NCBI RefSeq assembly: GCF_937958065.1
Contig: NZ_CALFXI010000005.1
Location: 1-64,000 of the forward strand
From: an uncultured Steroidobacter sp.
Lineage (GTDB): Bacteria > Pseudomonadota > Gammaproteobacteria > Steroidobacterales > Steroidobacteraceae
Length of the DNA stretch: 64,000 nucleotides
Reading direction: 5' to 3'
Position numbers and translations under genes: made by a program. This document shows positions 1-7,714 of the stretch, piece after piece (the stretch's first letter is position 1; each line of letters begins with the position of its first letter). The notes under the pieces are model-generated. The model searched no databases. It was not told where the DNA came from and worked only from the letters and a program-made list of their open reading frames with translations.

Positions 1-116
1 CGGAGCTGGATGCGTTGTTCGGCGGTGGGGCGAAGCCGGCCGATGCGCCAGCCGAACCGTCCGCGGCGGACAAGGCTCGGGCGGAGCTGGAAGCGCTATT
101 CGGTAAGAAACAGTAA
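1..116 (+). CDS. C-terminal end of an unidentified protein (5' end outside the window)
   Basis: An open frame enters from the left edge and stops at TAA 114-116, giving about 37 codons. The tail carries two copies of a short motif, ELDALFG near the edge and ELEALFG just before the final KKQ, separated by an Ala/Pro-rich linker. The repeated amphipathic motif looks like a short linear binding segment, but I do not recognise the family. The convergent LysR gene ends 70 bp further on, so this is the last gene of its transcription unit. Confidence 0.6.
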   Translation, partial: ELDALFGGGAKPADAPAEPSAADKARAELEALFGKKQ

Positions 117-185
117 CGAATCGTTGCCGTGGCGCTCAGGGAGATGCTCATGCTGGCATCAAGGTCAGTTTGCATCCGGGGCCGT

Positions 186-1094
186 TCACTCGGCCGGTGG
201 TGGATGCACGTCGGCCGAGCTCTGGGCTTCCTTTTCCAGCCACTGCATTACGCCCGATACCATCGGATCGTTCAGCCGGCGCGGCAGGCACACCGCGTAG
301 ATCGCGTATTCCGATGTCACTTCGTTTTCGAACACCTTCACCAGCCGCCCGGCGGCAAGCTCGGCCGCTGCGAACACCTCCGAGGCAATGGCAACGCCCT
401 GGCCGGTCAGCGCCGCCTGCAGCATGGAATTGCGGTCGCCACAAACGATGCCGCGGCGGGCATCGATTCCTTTGGCGCCGACGGCTTCGAGCCAGCGCGT
501 CCATGCCCGGTGCGAGTCGTCGTGCAATAGGGTGAAACGACGCAGGTCGTTGATGGTTTTCAACGGCGGGCCGCCTTTCAGCAGGCTCGGCGCGCACACC
601 ACGATCTCACGCGGACGAAACAATGGCACCACGTGCAGGCCGGGGTAGTGACCGCTGCCGAAACGAATGCCGATATCCACATCCTCACGCGCGAAATCCA
701 CCAGTTGCGCGGTCGTGATCACTTGAAGATCGACATCCGGGAACAACATAGAGAACGAGCGTACGCGGGGCATCAGCCAGCGCGCGTTGAAAGAAGAGAA
801 CGTGGAAATGGTCAGCTTCCGCCGCACCGTCGGCGTCGATACATCTTCGAGTGCACTAGCCAGCCGATCGAATGCGGCCCGGGTCCCCTCGGCCAGGAGC
901 GCACCCTGAGGCGTCAGTCTTAGCCCGCGCGGCAGACGCTCGAACAACTTCACGCCAAGCCGCTCTTCCAGCTGCTTCACCTGCCGGCTCACGGCGGCGT
1001 GGGTCACGTTCATTTCTTCCGCCGCGGCACTCAGGTTCAGGTTCCGGGCGGCCACATCGAAGGCCCGCAGGGGCCCCACCGGTATGCGCTTCAT
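186..1094 (-). CDS. LysR-family transcriptional regulator (GcvA-like)
   Basis: A 302-residue LysR-type DNA-binding regulator. Residues about 5-65 form the N-terminal winged helix-turn-helix (PLRAFDVAARNLNLSAAAEE followed by VTHAAVSRQVKQLE). Residues about 90-295 fit the periplasmic-binding-protein-like effector domain. The opening 'PLRAFDVAARNLNLSAAAEE' type is common in GcvA-like members. The ATG at 1092-1094 faces a divergent run of microprotein genes starting at 1228, and a TGA-N7-TCA dyad lies in the shared promoter region. By analogy with the family it may regulate itself and those genes. The effector is unknown. Confidence 0.9.
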   Translation of the reverse strand: MKRIPVGPLRAFDVAARNLNLSAAAEEMNVTHAAVSRQVKQLEERLGVKLFERLPRGLRLTPQGALLAEGTRAAFDRLASALEDVSTPTVRRKLTISTFSSFNARWLMPRVRSFSMLFPDVDLQVITTAQLVDFAREDVDIGIRFGSGHYPGLHVVPLFRPREIVVCAPSLLKGGPPLKTINDLRRFTLLHDDSHRAWTRWLEAVGAKGIDARRGIVCGDRNSMLQAALTGQGVAIASEVFAAAELAAGRLVKVFENEVTSEYAIYAVCLPRRLNDPMVSGVMQWLEKEAQSSADVHPPPAE

Positions 1095-1118
1095 GGCAGT
1101 CGCAAGGATGGCTACTGG

Positions 1119-1135
1119 TATGACTTTAAATCATA
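1119..1135. promoter_or_regulatory. Candidate LysR operator (T-N11-A dyad)
   Basis: TATGA and TCATA are inverted around a 7-bp AT-rich spacer, containing T1121-N11-A1133, the general LysR-box format. The dyad sits 25 bp upstream of the LysR start codon and about 95 bp before the divergent microprotein genes. The position fits autoregulation. Assignment to this particular regulator is inference. Confidence 0.4.
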
Positions 1136-1227
1136 GATTGCAGACACAAAGTATCGCTATTCGCGCTAAAAGGCCAGGCTCACACTACGCCTCCATTACT
1201 GAGATGCATATCTCGAAGGAGGTTTGT

Positions 1228-1413
1228 ATGGACGAGTACCTGTTCATGACCCTGGCCAAGCTGAAAGCGGACCGCCTGCAACTGGAGCGGGAACAGCGCC
1301 TCGCGGCGCCCGATCCCGAGCAGCTTGATTTCGAGTGGGACGAGCCGGTCGAACGCCGTCGACCGTCGGCCCACTGGTTTTCGCAGCAGCCTTTATGGAG
1401 GGAACAGTCATGA
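1228..1413 (+). CDS. Hypothetical 61-residue charged protein, first of three microprotein genes
   Basis: ATG 1228 follows a strong Shine-Dalgarno AAGGAGG (1216-1222), which decides the start. The product of 61 residues is hydrophilic, rich in Glu, Arg and Gln, with an N-terminal amphipathic stretch (KLKADRLQLEREQR) that could form a short helix or coiled coil. It has no signal peptide and no membrane segment. Its stop overlaps the next start (ATGA at 1410-1413), so the two are probably translationally coupled. Family not recognised. The tight ribosome binding site and the coupling are the main arguments that it is real. Confidence 0.6.
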   Translation: MDEYLFMTLAKLKADRLQLEREQRLAAPDPEQLDFEWDEPVERRRPSAHWFSQQPLWREQS

Positions 1414-1610
1414 GAACGGCACTGACATTGGCAGCGGCAGTGGTCATCAACGTGACCGCGCTGGCCGCACTGGGATGGGACGTGAGCCGGGCGCAGCGCG
1501 CGCCGAATGGCGAGGTCTACATCACCCAGATCGAGGAGCCGACCCAGATCGCGGCAGTGGTGCCGGCGAAGGTCGACGGTCAGGTCGTACGGACTGCCAG
1601 CAGTCTGTAA
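1410..1610 (+). CDS. Hypothetical 66-residue membrane-anchored or secreted microprotein
   Basis: The start ATG at 1410 overlaps the stop of the preceding gene, with a GGAGGGA-like ribosome site just upstream. Residues 1-24 form one hydrophobic helix (ALTLAAAVVINVTALAAL), either a signal peptide or a membrane anchor. The remaining 40 residues would lie in the periplasm. The hydrophobic part contains an Asn within a Val/Leu run, a pattern also seen in the next microprotein (ILNLAVLALL), so the two may be distant paralogues. Function unknown. Confidence 0.55.
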   Translation: MRTALTLAAAVVINVTALAALGWDVSRAQRAPNGEVYITQIEEPTQIAAVVPAKVDGQVVRTASSL

Positions 1611-1637
1611 CGATCACGCACGCGACAGGAGGTTGTC

Positions 1638-1775
1638 ATGGCCTTCGTACTGATCACGCTGAGCGCGTCGCTGATTCTCAACCTGGCGGTGCTGGCCTTG
1701 TTGAAGATCGGTTTGCGGGATGATGTGCGCAGTGGCGCGGCGGCCGGTGATCTTTCCGGCCGCCTGCCGTGCTGA
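1638..1775 (+). CDS. Hypothetical 45-residue single-pass membrane microprotein
   Basis: ATG 1638 is preceded by ACAGGAGG (1625-1632), a strong ribosome site. The 45-residue product is a single hydrophobic helix (AFVLITLSASLILNLAVLALL) with a short polar tail ending in a Cys. It is the third gene of the microprotein run, 27 bp after the second. The last codons overlap a perfect 9-bp hairpin. Too short for family assignment; membrane location is predicted from composition alone. Confidence 0.5.
   Translation: MAFVLITLSASLILNLAVLALLKIGLRDDVRSGAAAGDLSGRLPC
1739..1764 (+). terminator. GC-rich hairpin closing the microprotein operon
   Basis: GGCGGCCGG (1739-1747) and CCGGCCGCC (1756-1764) form a perfect 9-bp stem around the 8-nt loop TGATCTTT. 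The stem overlaps the 3' codons of the 45-residue gene and lies between convergent genes. There is no T-tract, so it is at best a weak or Rho-assisted terminator. Confidence 0.4.
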
Positions 1776-1809
1776 AGTCCGCTCGATACCGATGCGCGCT
1801 GTCGTCAGC

Positions 1810-3246
1810 TCATGCGGCTTTGGCCATGCCGGCCACCAGCCGCCCCAGCTTTTCGATGGCGCGCTCGATGGTCGGCGTCCACAGCATGCCGCAGCTGATG
1901 CGAATGTAATTGCGATAGTCCGCCTTGGCGGAGAACACCAGCCCGGGCGCGATGCCGATGCGGCTGGCGAGCGCCGTACGAAACAGCTCCGCGCCATCCA
2001 CGCCCGCCGGCAATTCGATCCACAGCACGATGCCGCCGCTGGGGCGCGCGACGCGAGTCCCGGGCGGAAAGTAACGAATGATCGCATCGACCGCGCTCTG
2101 CGAATTTGCAGCCAGCGTCGTGCGCACGCGACGCAGATATCGGTCGTAGCCGCCGCTCGCGTAGTAACGAGCGAGCACCAGTTGTTGCAACGTCGGGCAC
2201 GCGACCGACGAGAAGAATTTGGCGCGCGCGATGTCGGTGTGGAATTGCGGCGATACCGCCCAGCCGATGCGATAACCGAGCGCGATGGTCTTGGACACCG
2301 AGCCGCAGGAAATCACCAGGCCCGCCTCGTCATATGCACGCAACGAAGTCGGGCGAGTATTGCCGTAGTGCAGGTCGCCGTAGATGTCATCTTCGATGAT
2401 GGGCACTTCGGCGGCGCTGAGAATCGAGACGATCTCGCGCTTGGCCTCGTCCGGCGTGACGCTGCCGGTGGGATTGTTGAAGTTCGGCATCAGCACCGCC
2501 GCGGCGAGGCGGGTCGTGCGTGCGATGTTTCTGACGGCGTCGACGTCGATGCCGGTGCTGGTGTGATTCGGCACTTCGACGACTTTCAGTCCGAGGTATT
2601 CGACCACCTGCAGCACGCCGAAATACGTCGGCGACTCCACCAGCACGGTATCGCCGGCCTTGCACAACACCTGCAGCGACATGGCGATCGCATCCATCGC
2701 ACCGCCGGTGATCACGACGTGCGCGGGATCCGCCGGCGCACCGGCGAACGTCATGCGTTTGGCGACTTGTCGTCGCAGTTCCTCGTGACCGGGTGGCAGC
2801 AAACATTCGCCGGCGTGGGCCGGATGGTCGCGCAGCACTTCGCGAATCAGGTTGTTGAGTCTCTGATTCGGATACAGCGTCGGCGAGGTGAAGGCGCCGT
2901 TGAGCTGCAGGATGTCCGGCCGGGCCAGCGCTTCACGACAGGTGTCGAGCGTTTCGGTGGCGATCGAGATCGGCCGCCGGGAGCGACTGACTTTCGGTCG
3001 CGGCGGCGGCACAGCCGCCCGCATCGGCGGACGGACATAGAAACCGGACTGCGGCCGCGCTTCGATCAAGCCGATGTTTTCCAGGTGCAGGTAGGCCTGC
3101 ACCACCGTCGAGATGCTGACCTTGGCCGTGCGGCTCATGGAGCGCACCGAAGGAATGCGCTCATTGCCCCGCAGGGCGCCGCTCGCGATCTGCGCTTCGA
3201 CCATGCGCGCGACGCGTTCGTAGAGCAGCGGTTCTTCGGCAGACAT
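1810..3246 (-). CDS. MocR/PdxR-type regulator: GntR winged helix fused to class I aminotransferase domain
   Basis: A 478-residue fusion. Residues about 5-75 are a GntR winged helix-turn-helix (SGALRGNERIPSVRSMSRTA). Residues about 110-475 are a fold-type I PLP domain, with the PLP lysine in SCGSVSKTIALG and the NFNNPTGSV motif. MocR proteins are transcription factors that sense PLP or PLP-amino acid adducts, rarely working transaminases. The ATG at 3246 follows GAGGTGG on the coding strand and is preferred over an upstream TTG (3258). It is divergent from a DMT exporter gene at 3345, a common MocR target arrangement; control of that gene is inference. Confidence 0.9.
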   Translation of the reverse strand: MSAEEPLLYERVARMVEAQIASGALRGNERIPSVRSMSRTAKVSISTVVQAYLHLENIGLIEARPQSGFYVRPPMRAAVPPPRPKVSRSRRPISIATETLDTCREALARPDILQLNGAFTSPTLYPNQRLNNLIREVLRDHPAHAGECLLPPGHEELRRQVAKRMTFAGAPADPAHVVITGGAMDAIAMSLQVLCKAGDTVLVESPTYFGVLQVVEYLGLKVVEVPNHTSTGIDVDAVRNIARTTRLAAAVLMPNFNNPTGSVTPDEAKREIVSILSAAEVPIIEDDIYGDLHYGNTRPTSLRAYDEAGLVISCGSVSKTIALGYRIGWAVSPQFHTDIARAKFFSSVACPTLQQLVLARYYASGGYDRYLRRVRTTLAANSQSAVDAIIRYFPPGTRVARPSGGIVLWIELPAGVDGAELFRTALASRIGIAPGLVFSAKADYRNYIRISCGMLWTPTIERAIEKLGRLVAGMAKAA

Positions 3247-3344
3247 GAGCCACCTCAACTGTATTGGTCGTGGGTCAGTCTACCTGAGTCTGTACTGCTT
3301 GCCAGCATCCGCTAAGTTATCGAACCGCGCCCAAGGATCTTTTC

Positions 3345-4313
3345 ATGTCTCTGCCAGCCACCACGACCCGCTTGTCGGTGGGCATGCTCGTTGCCTTCGC
3401 CGCCATCTACTTTTTCTGGGGCACGACCTATCTTGCCATCGTGATCGCCATCCGCGAGATCCCGCCGTTCATCAGCGGCGCGGGGCGTTTCGTGCTCGCC
3501 GGCCTGGCCATGTACGTGTGGCTGCGCTGGCGCGATTCGAAGCCGTTGGCGAACGTCGACTGGAAGATGGCCGCGCTCACCGGCGTGTTGCTCACGGGCG
3601 TCGGTAACGGCTTCGTGGTGTGGGCTCAGCAGGGCATTCCTTCGGGCATCGCCGCGCTGATCGTCACGGCCGTGCCGGTTATCGTGCTGCTGTTGGATTG
3701 GGCATTTTTCAGCAAGCGCGCGCCGACGCGTCAGGCATTGATCGGCACGACCGTTGCCGTCGCCGGCGTCGTGGCCATCGTCACGCACACGCGCTCGCTG
3801 TCGGGCGAAGCGAATCCGTTGTATGTGATCTCACTGTTGCTGGCGACCGTGGGCTGGAGCTTCGGCACGTTGATTCAGAAACGCGCGGTGCAGCCGGGCA
3901 CGGTGCTGAGCTTCACCTGCGCGCAGATGCTGTTTGGCGGAGCGTTTCAGCTGTTCATGTCGCTGCTGGACCGCGAGTGGGCGCATTTCGATCCGTCGGC
4001 GGTGACATGGAGCTCGCTGGCCGCGATCGCGTATCTCATCGTGTTCGGCAGCATCGTCAGCCTCAATTGTTATTTGTGGCTGCTGACCAAGGTGGCCGCA
4101 CCGAAGGTCGCGACCTATGCACTGGTCAATCCGGTGGTGGCCTTGCTGCTGGGCGCGGTGGTGTTGAACGAGACCCTCACGCCGCTGGCGATCATGGCGA
4201 CCGTGCTGGTGCTGGCCGGCGTGGCTCTGGTGCTGTTCCAGGACGTGCTGAAGCCGTCGCGGCTCAGGTCGTTCGTGACGCGGCGGGGGCCTGCAGTCGC
4301 TCCCGGTGAATGA
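3345..4313 (+). CDS. EamA/DMT-superfamily permease
   Basis: 322 residues with about ten hydrophobic helices in two EamA repeats. The N-terminal repeat begins LVAFAAIYFFWGTTYLA, with the WG-TT motif typical of RhaT/YdcZ-like DMT carriers. The second repeat carries ALVNPVVALLLGAVVLNE, the usual helix-9 signature. Likely an inner-membrane exporter of amino acids or small metabolites. It starts 98 bp from the divergent MocR gene. Its last 50 bp overlap the 3' end of another DMT gene on the other strand. Substrate unknown. Confidence 0.88.
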   Translation: MSLPATTTRLSVGMLVAFAAIYFFWGTTYLAIVIAIREIPPFISGAGRFVLAGLAMYVWLRWRDSKPLANVDWKMAALTGVLLTGVGNGFVVWAQQGIPSGIAALIVTAVPVIVLLLDWAFFSKRAPTRQALIGTTVAVAGVVAIVTHTRSLSGEANPLYVISLLLATVGWSFGTLIQKRAVQPGTVLSFTCAQMLFGGAFQLFMSLLDREWAHFDPSAVTWSSLAAIAYLIVFGSIVSLNCYLWLLTKVAAPKVATYALVNPVVALLLGAVVLNETLTPLAIMATVLVLAGVALVLFQDVLKPSRLRSFVTRRGPAVAPGE

Positions 4314-5160
4314 CGTAGAGCCCGCTGGCGACGATGATGGCGGCGCCGAACAGCATGCGCTGGTTCGGCACCGTCATCCATAACAGCCAGTCGAACAGCA
4401 TGCCCCACGCGAGCGCGGTGTATTCGAGCGGGGCAATCACCGGCGGTGCCGCCAATCGGAATGCTTCGGTGAGGAAATGCTGACCGAACGCGCCGGAGAC
4501 GCCGATGATTGCGATCCAATGCCAGTGATCCCACAACACCGGCACCCACGCGCCGACGGAAAGAATGCCCGCGAACGCGGCCGTCAGAGACAGCGGCCAG
4601 AACATGGTTGCGGCGCTGGTCTCGGTCGTCTTCAGTACTCGAATCATCAGCACGCCCAACGCATAGGTCGCGGCCGAGGCGATCGCGGCCACTCCGCCGA
4701 GCAGCGCCGTGCCTCCCATGCTCATGCCGTCGCCGCCGGGTCGCACGACGACCAGCACGCCGATCATGCCGGCGCTGACCGCGAGCCAGCGGTGCCAGCC
4801 GACGCGCTCGCCAAAGAAGGGTACCGACAACGCCGTGATGAGCAGCGGCCCGGACATGAAGATGGTGTACGCCGTAGCTAACGAAAGCCGGCTGACCGCG
4901 AAGACAAAAAAGTACAGCGTCGCGACCTGCAGTACACCGCGCAGCAGATGCAGGCTCCAGCGATTCGGCACCAGATCGCGCCAGCGGCCCACCGTGGCAG
5001 TCGCGAGCAGCAGAAAAGGCAGCGAGGCGAGGCCGCGAATGAACGTCACCTGCATGGCAGGATACGTTTCGGCCAGCCGCTTCATGCTCAGATCCATGAC
5101 GGCGAAAGTCGCCACCGCGGCCAGCATGCAGAGAATTCCTCGGACATTAGTCGCGGGCAT
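4264..5160 (-). CDS. EamA/DMT-superfamily permease
   Basis: 298 residues, about ten predicted membrane helices and two EamA repeats (starting GILCMLAAVATFAVMDLSMK; second repeat contains PLEYTALAWGMLFDWLLW). It resembles the S-adenosylmethionine/YedA-like subset of DMT carriers, but the substrate cannot be read from sequence. ATG at 5160. It shares 50 bp at its 3' end with the convergent permease gene ending at 4313, which could produce antisense effects. The thiolase gene diverges from it 73 bp away. Confidence 0.87.
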   Translation of the reverse strand: MPATNVRGILCMLAAVATFAVMDLSMKRLAETYPAMQVTFIRGLASLPFLLLATATVGRWRDLVPNRWSLHLLRGVLQVATLYFFVFAVSRLSLATAYTIFMSGPLLITALSVPFFGERVGWHRWLAVSAGMIGVLVVVRPGGDGMSMGGTALLGGVAAIASAATYALGVLMIRVLKTTETSAATMFWPLSLTAAFAGILSVGAWVPVLWDHWHWIAIIGVSGAFGQHFLTEAFRLAAPPVIAPLEYTALAWGMLFDWLLWMTVPNQRMLFGAAIIVASGLYVIHRERLQAPAASRTT

Positions 5161-5233
5161 AAGGAGCGCATGCTAACGCGACGCGCCATAACGCGGCTAG
5201 AATGTGCCTGCTTTCAGTTCTCGAGCTCGAATC

Positions 5234-6436
5234 ATGCGTCAAGTTTTCATCTGCGATGCCATCCGCACTCCCATCGGCCGCTACGGCGGCGCTCTCGCCC
5301 AGGTGCGTGCCGACGATCTCGGCGCAATTCCCATCAAGGCGCTGATCCAGCGCAATCCCAAAGTCGATTGGGCCGCGGTCGACGACGTTTACTATGGCTG
5401 CGCCAACCAGGCGGGCGAAGACAACCGCAACGTCGCCAGAATGGTGGCGCTGCTCGCCGGCCTGCCGGACGCGGTCCCGGGCGCGACCATCAATCGTTTG
5501 TGCGGCTCGGGGCTGGACGCGGTGAATCTCGCCGCTCGCGCCATCCGTAGCCAGGAAGCCGAGCTGGTGATCGCCGGCGGCGTGGAGAGCATGACGCGTG
5601 CCCCGTTCGTGATGGGCAAGGCCGACAGCGCGTTCTCCCGGACCGCGAAGATCGAAGACACGACCATCGGCTGGCGCTTCGTCAATCCGCTGATGAAGGC
5701 GAAGTACGGCATCGACTCGATGCCGGAAACGGCCGAGAACGTCGCGGCGGAGTTCGGTATCGCGCGCGCCGATCAGGATGCGTTTGCTCTGCGCAGTCAG
5801 CAGCGTTATGCGCGCGCGCACGCGGCGAAGTTCTTCGACAGCGAGCTGACGCCGGTCGAGATCCCGCAGAAGAAGGGCGACCCCATCAAGTTCGTCGCCG
5901 ACGAGCATCCGCGCGAGACTTCGCTCGAAGCGCTCGCAAAGCTGAAAGGCGTGGTGAAGCCCGATGGCACGGTCACGGCGGGCAACGCGTCCGGTGTCAA
6001 CGACGGCAGCTGTGCCGTGTTGTTGGCGAGTGAGGAAGCGGCGGCCAAGTACGGTCTGAGAATGCGTGCTCGCGTGATCGCGACGGCCACTGCGGGTGTC
6101 GCGCCTCGCATCATGGGCATCGGGCCGGCGCCAGCCACGCAGAAGGTTCTGAAGCTCGCCAAGCTCGAAATCGGGCAGATGGATGTCATCGAGCTCAACG
6201 AAGCGTTCGCGGCGCAGGGTCTGGCGGTCCTGCGTCAGCTGGGCTTGCCCGATGCGGCCGAGCACGTGAATCCGAATGGTGGCGCGATCGCCATCGGTCA
6301 CCCGCTGGGGGCGAGCGGCGCGCGCCTGGTCACGACGGCGCTCAATCAGCTGGAGAAGACTTCGGGTCGCTACGCTCTATGCACGATGTGCATCGGCGTG
6401 GGCCAGGGCATCGCCATGGTGATCGAGCGCGTCTAG
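5234..6436 (+). CDS. pcaF: Acetyl-CoA C-acyltransferase, 3-oxoadipyl-CoA thiolase type
   Basis: 400 residues, the usual length of a thiolase. The N-terminus REVFICDAIRTPIGR-like pattern (here MRQVFICDAIRTPIGRYGG) and GCANQAGEDNRNVARM are close to PcaF/PaaJ. Nucleophilic Cys90 lies in NRLCGSGLDA, the C-terminal base pair in GHPLGASGAR and TMCIGVGQG. It would cleave 3-oxoadipyl-CoA to succinyl-CoA and acetyl-CoA at the end of aromatic (beta-ketoadipate or phenylacetate) degradation. ATG 5234 is chosen because it gives the canonical N-terminus. No other pca or paa gene lies in the window, so it is isolated here and a general thiolase role remains possible. Confidence 0.88.
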   Translation: MRQVFICDAIRTPIGRYGGALAQVRADDLGAIPIKALIQRNPKVDWAAVDDVYYGCANQAGEDNRNVARMVALLAGLPDAVPGATINRLCGSGLDAVNLAARAIRSQEAELVIAGGVESMTRAPFVMGKADSAFSRTAKIEDTTIGWRFVNPLMKAKYGIDSMPETAENVAAEFGIARADQDAFALRSQQRYARAHAAKFFDSELTPVEIPQKKGDPIKFVADEHPRETSLEALAKLKGVVKPDGTVTAGNASGVNDGSCAVLLASEEAAAKYGLRMRARVIATATAGVAPRIMGIGPAPATQKVLKLAKLEIGQMDVIELNEAFAAQGLAVLRQLGLPDAAEHVNPNGGAIAIGHPLGASGARLVTTALNQLEKTSGRYALCTMCIGVGQGIAMVIERV

Positions 6437-6452
6437 CGCACTTCGAGTGGCA

Positions 6453-6479
6453 CCGGAGAAAGGCGCGGCCTTTCTCCGG
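6453..6479. terminator. Bidirectional hairpin between convergent genes
   Basis: CCGGAGAAAGGC (6453-6464) and GCCTTTCTCCGG (6468-6479) pair perfectly over 12 bp around a 3-nt loop. It lies between the stops of the thiolase gene (6436) and the convergent cysteine-rich gene (6501). There is no long T-tract, but the position suits a terminator for both. Confidence 0.65.
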
Positions 6480-6500
6480 CGCTCCGCCCGAGCGCGGCGT

Positions 6501-6962
6501 TCACTGGCAGGCGGCCTGGCACTCACGCAGCTCGGTGCGACAAATGCTCTGGGCATCGCGCTCGTTGCGATGACAGTCGTAGCGCATCGAGGCGATGTTC
6601 TGTTGCATGACATCGATGCACACGTTGTAGTGCTGAACGAAGCGGTCCGTGAAATTGCCCGGGCCGCGTCTGCCGCCGGAGTTCCGGAAATAACTGCAGA
6701 AGTAGGTGTAATCGCTATTGCGCATGGTCATCGGGTCGCGCCCGCTGTTGGCGGCCTTGCGCGAGCATTCCTGCCGCGCCTGGCGCACTTCGCTGTTGCA
6801 AGTCCCGTTGGCCATCTCGCATTGATTGATGCATGTCCGCCGGGCCGACTCGGCGGCGGGCGTTTTTTCCACGGCGGGACGGCTGTCTTCAGCAACGCTG
6901 ATCCCGAAACAGGCCAGCGCCGCGCATAAACTTCCCAACCACAGCCCGGCTTTGCCGTTCAT
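6501..6962 (-). CDS. Secreted cysteine-rich hypothetical protein
   Basis: 153 residues with a Sec signal peptide (KAGLWLGSLCAALACFGISVA, cut near residue 23-24), so likely periplasmic or extracellular. The mature part holds ten cysteines in pairs such as CINQCEMANGTC and CRTELRECQAAC, suggesting several disulfides or a metal site, in a mostly helical, charged background. ATG 6962 is preferred because it starts directly at the signal peptide; longer readings add an Arg-rich stretch unlike a leader. Family not recognised. Convergent with the thiolase gene. Confidence 0.7.
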   Translation of the reverse strand: MNGKAGLWLGSLCAALACFGISVAEDSRPAVEKTPAAESARRTCINQCEMANGTCNSEVRQARQECSRKAANSGRDPMTMRNSDYTYFCSYFRNSGGRRGPGNFTDRFVQHYNVCIDVMQQNIASMRYDCHRNERDAQSICRTELRECQAACQ

Positions 6963-7213
6963 TTTCTCATTACCTTGCGTTTGACTGGCGGCATCCTCGC
7001 CAGTGCGCGACCGGCGCGCAATCACACTGTCGGGCAATGTGGGACACGAGTACCGTCGGCGGGTGGCGACTGGGGAACCCGGCAGCACTGCCACCGGTCT
7101 TCTGAGTATCCGCAAATATTCGATGTTGCGGCGGGTCTCACTAGTTGATCACACGGGCCGCCGCGTTATGCTGCGGCGTATCCGTCCGCGACTCTCACCG
7201 AAAGCGCACCGTC

Positions 7214-7714
7214 ATGAGTCAACACTCCGAAGAGCTCCTGTCTGAGTCGGCCTCGGCCGAGCAGAATGGTGCGCCCAGCGCGCGCATCCTCCACATGAAA
7301 GGGCGTCAATACGATCTGCAGAAAGCCATTCAGCAGCGCGCGCAGGAATCGGTCGAGCGCGAAGCCGCGCTCGACAAGGAAGAGCGCCGCCCGAAGCCGC
7401 TGAAGTGGGCCATTGCGCTGATCATTGCCGCGATTCCCATCGTACTGACCCTGACCGCGGTCGATAGCTTCCTGCGGGTTTTCCATAAATACATGGGTAC
7501 GGTCTCCGAGCAGGCTCAACAGCAGCAAGAACAGGCCGAAGCGGAAGCCGCCGCGGCGGCAGCTGCGGCCGAGGCGGCTGCGCCGCTGAAATCGAACGAG
7601 CCGGGCGTCATCCTGCTGCAGCCGTTGCGTGCTCCCGAGAAAGGGCAGTCACAGCCGCAGTCCACGCCGCCGCAGGCTTCGCAATCCAATCCTCCGGCCG
7701 ACCCCAAACAATAA
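7214..7714 (+). CDS. Single-pass membrane protein with Gln/Ala-rich periplasmic tail
   Basis: 166 residues. A charged cytoplasmic N-terminus (to about residue 68) is followed by one membrane helix (WAIALIIAAIPIVLTLTAVD), then a low-complexity Gln/Glu/Ala stretch (QAQQQQEQAEAEAAAAAAAA) likely to form a helix, and a Pro/Gln tail. The stop codon abuts the ATG of the multiheme cytochrome gene, so the two are translationally coupled and the protein is probably an anchor or partner for that cytochrome. No family recognised. Confidence 0.7.
   Translation: MSQHSEELLSESASAEQNGAPSARILHMKGRQYDLQKAIQQRAQESVEREAALDKEERRPKPLKWAIALIIAAIPIVLTLTAVDSFLRVFHKYMGTVSEQAQQQQEQAEAEAAAAAAAAEAAAPLKSNEPGVILLQPLRAPEKGQSQPQSTPPQASQSNPPADPKQ

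Noticed and set aside
1720..3315. 531-codon open frame on the plus strand
   Set aside because: It is the antisense shadow of the MocR-type gene: Arg/His-rich composition, no domain, no ribosome site.
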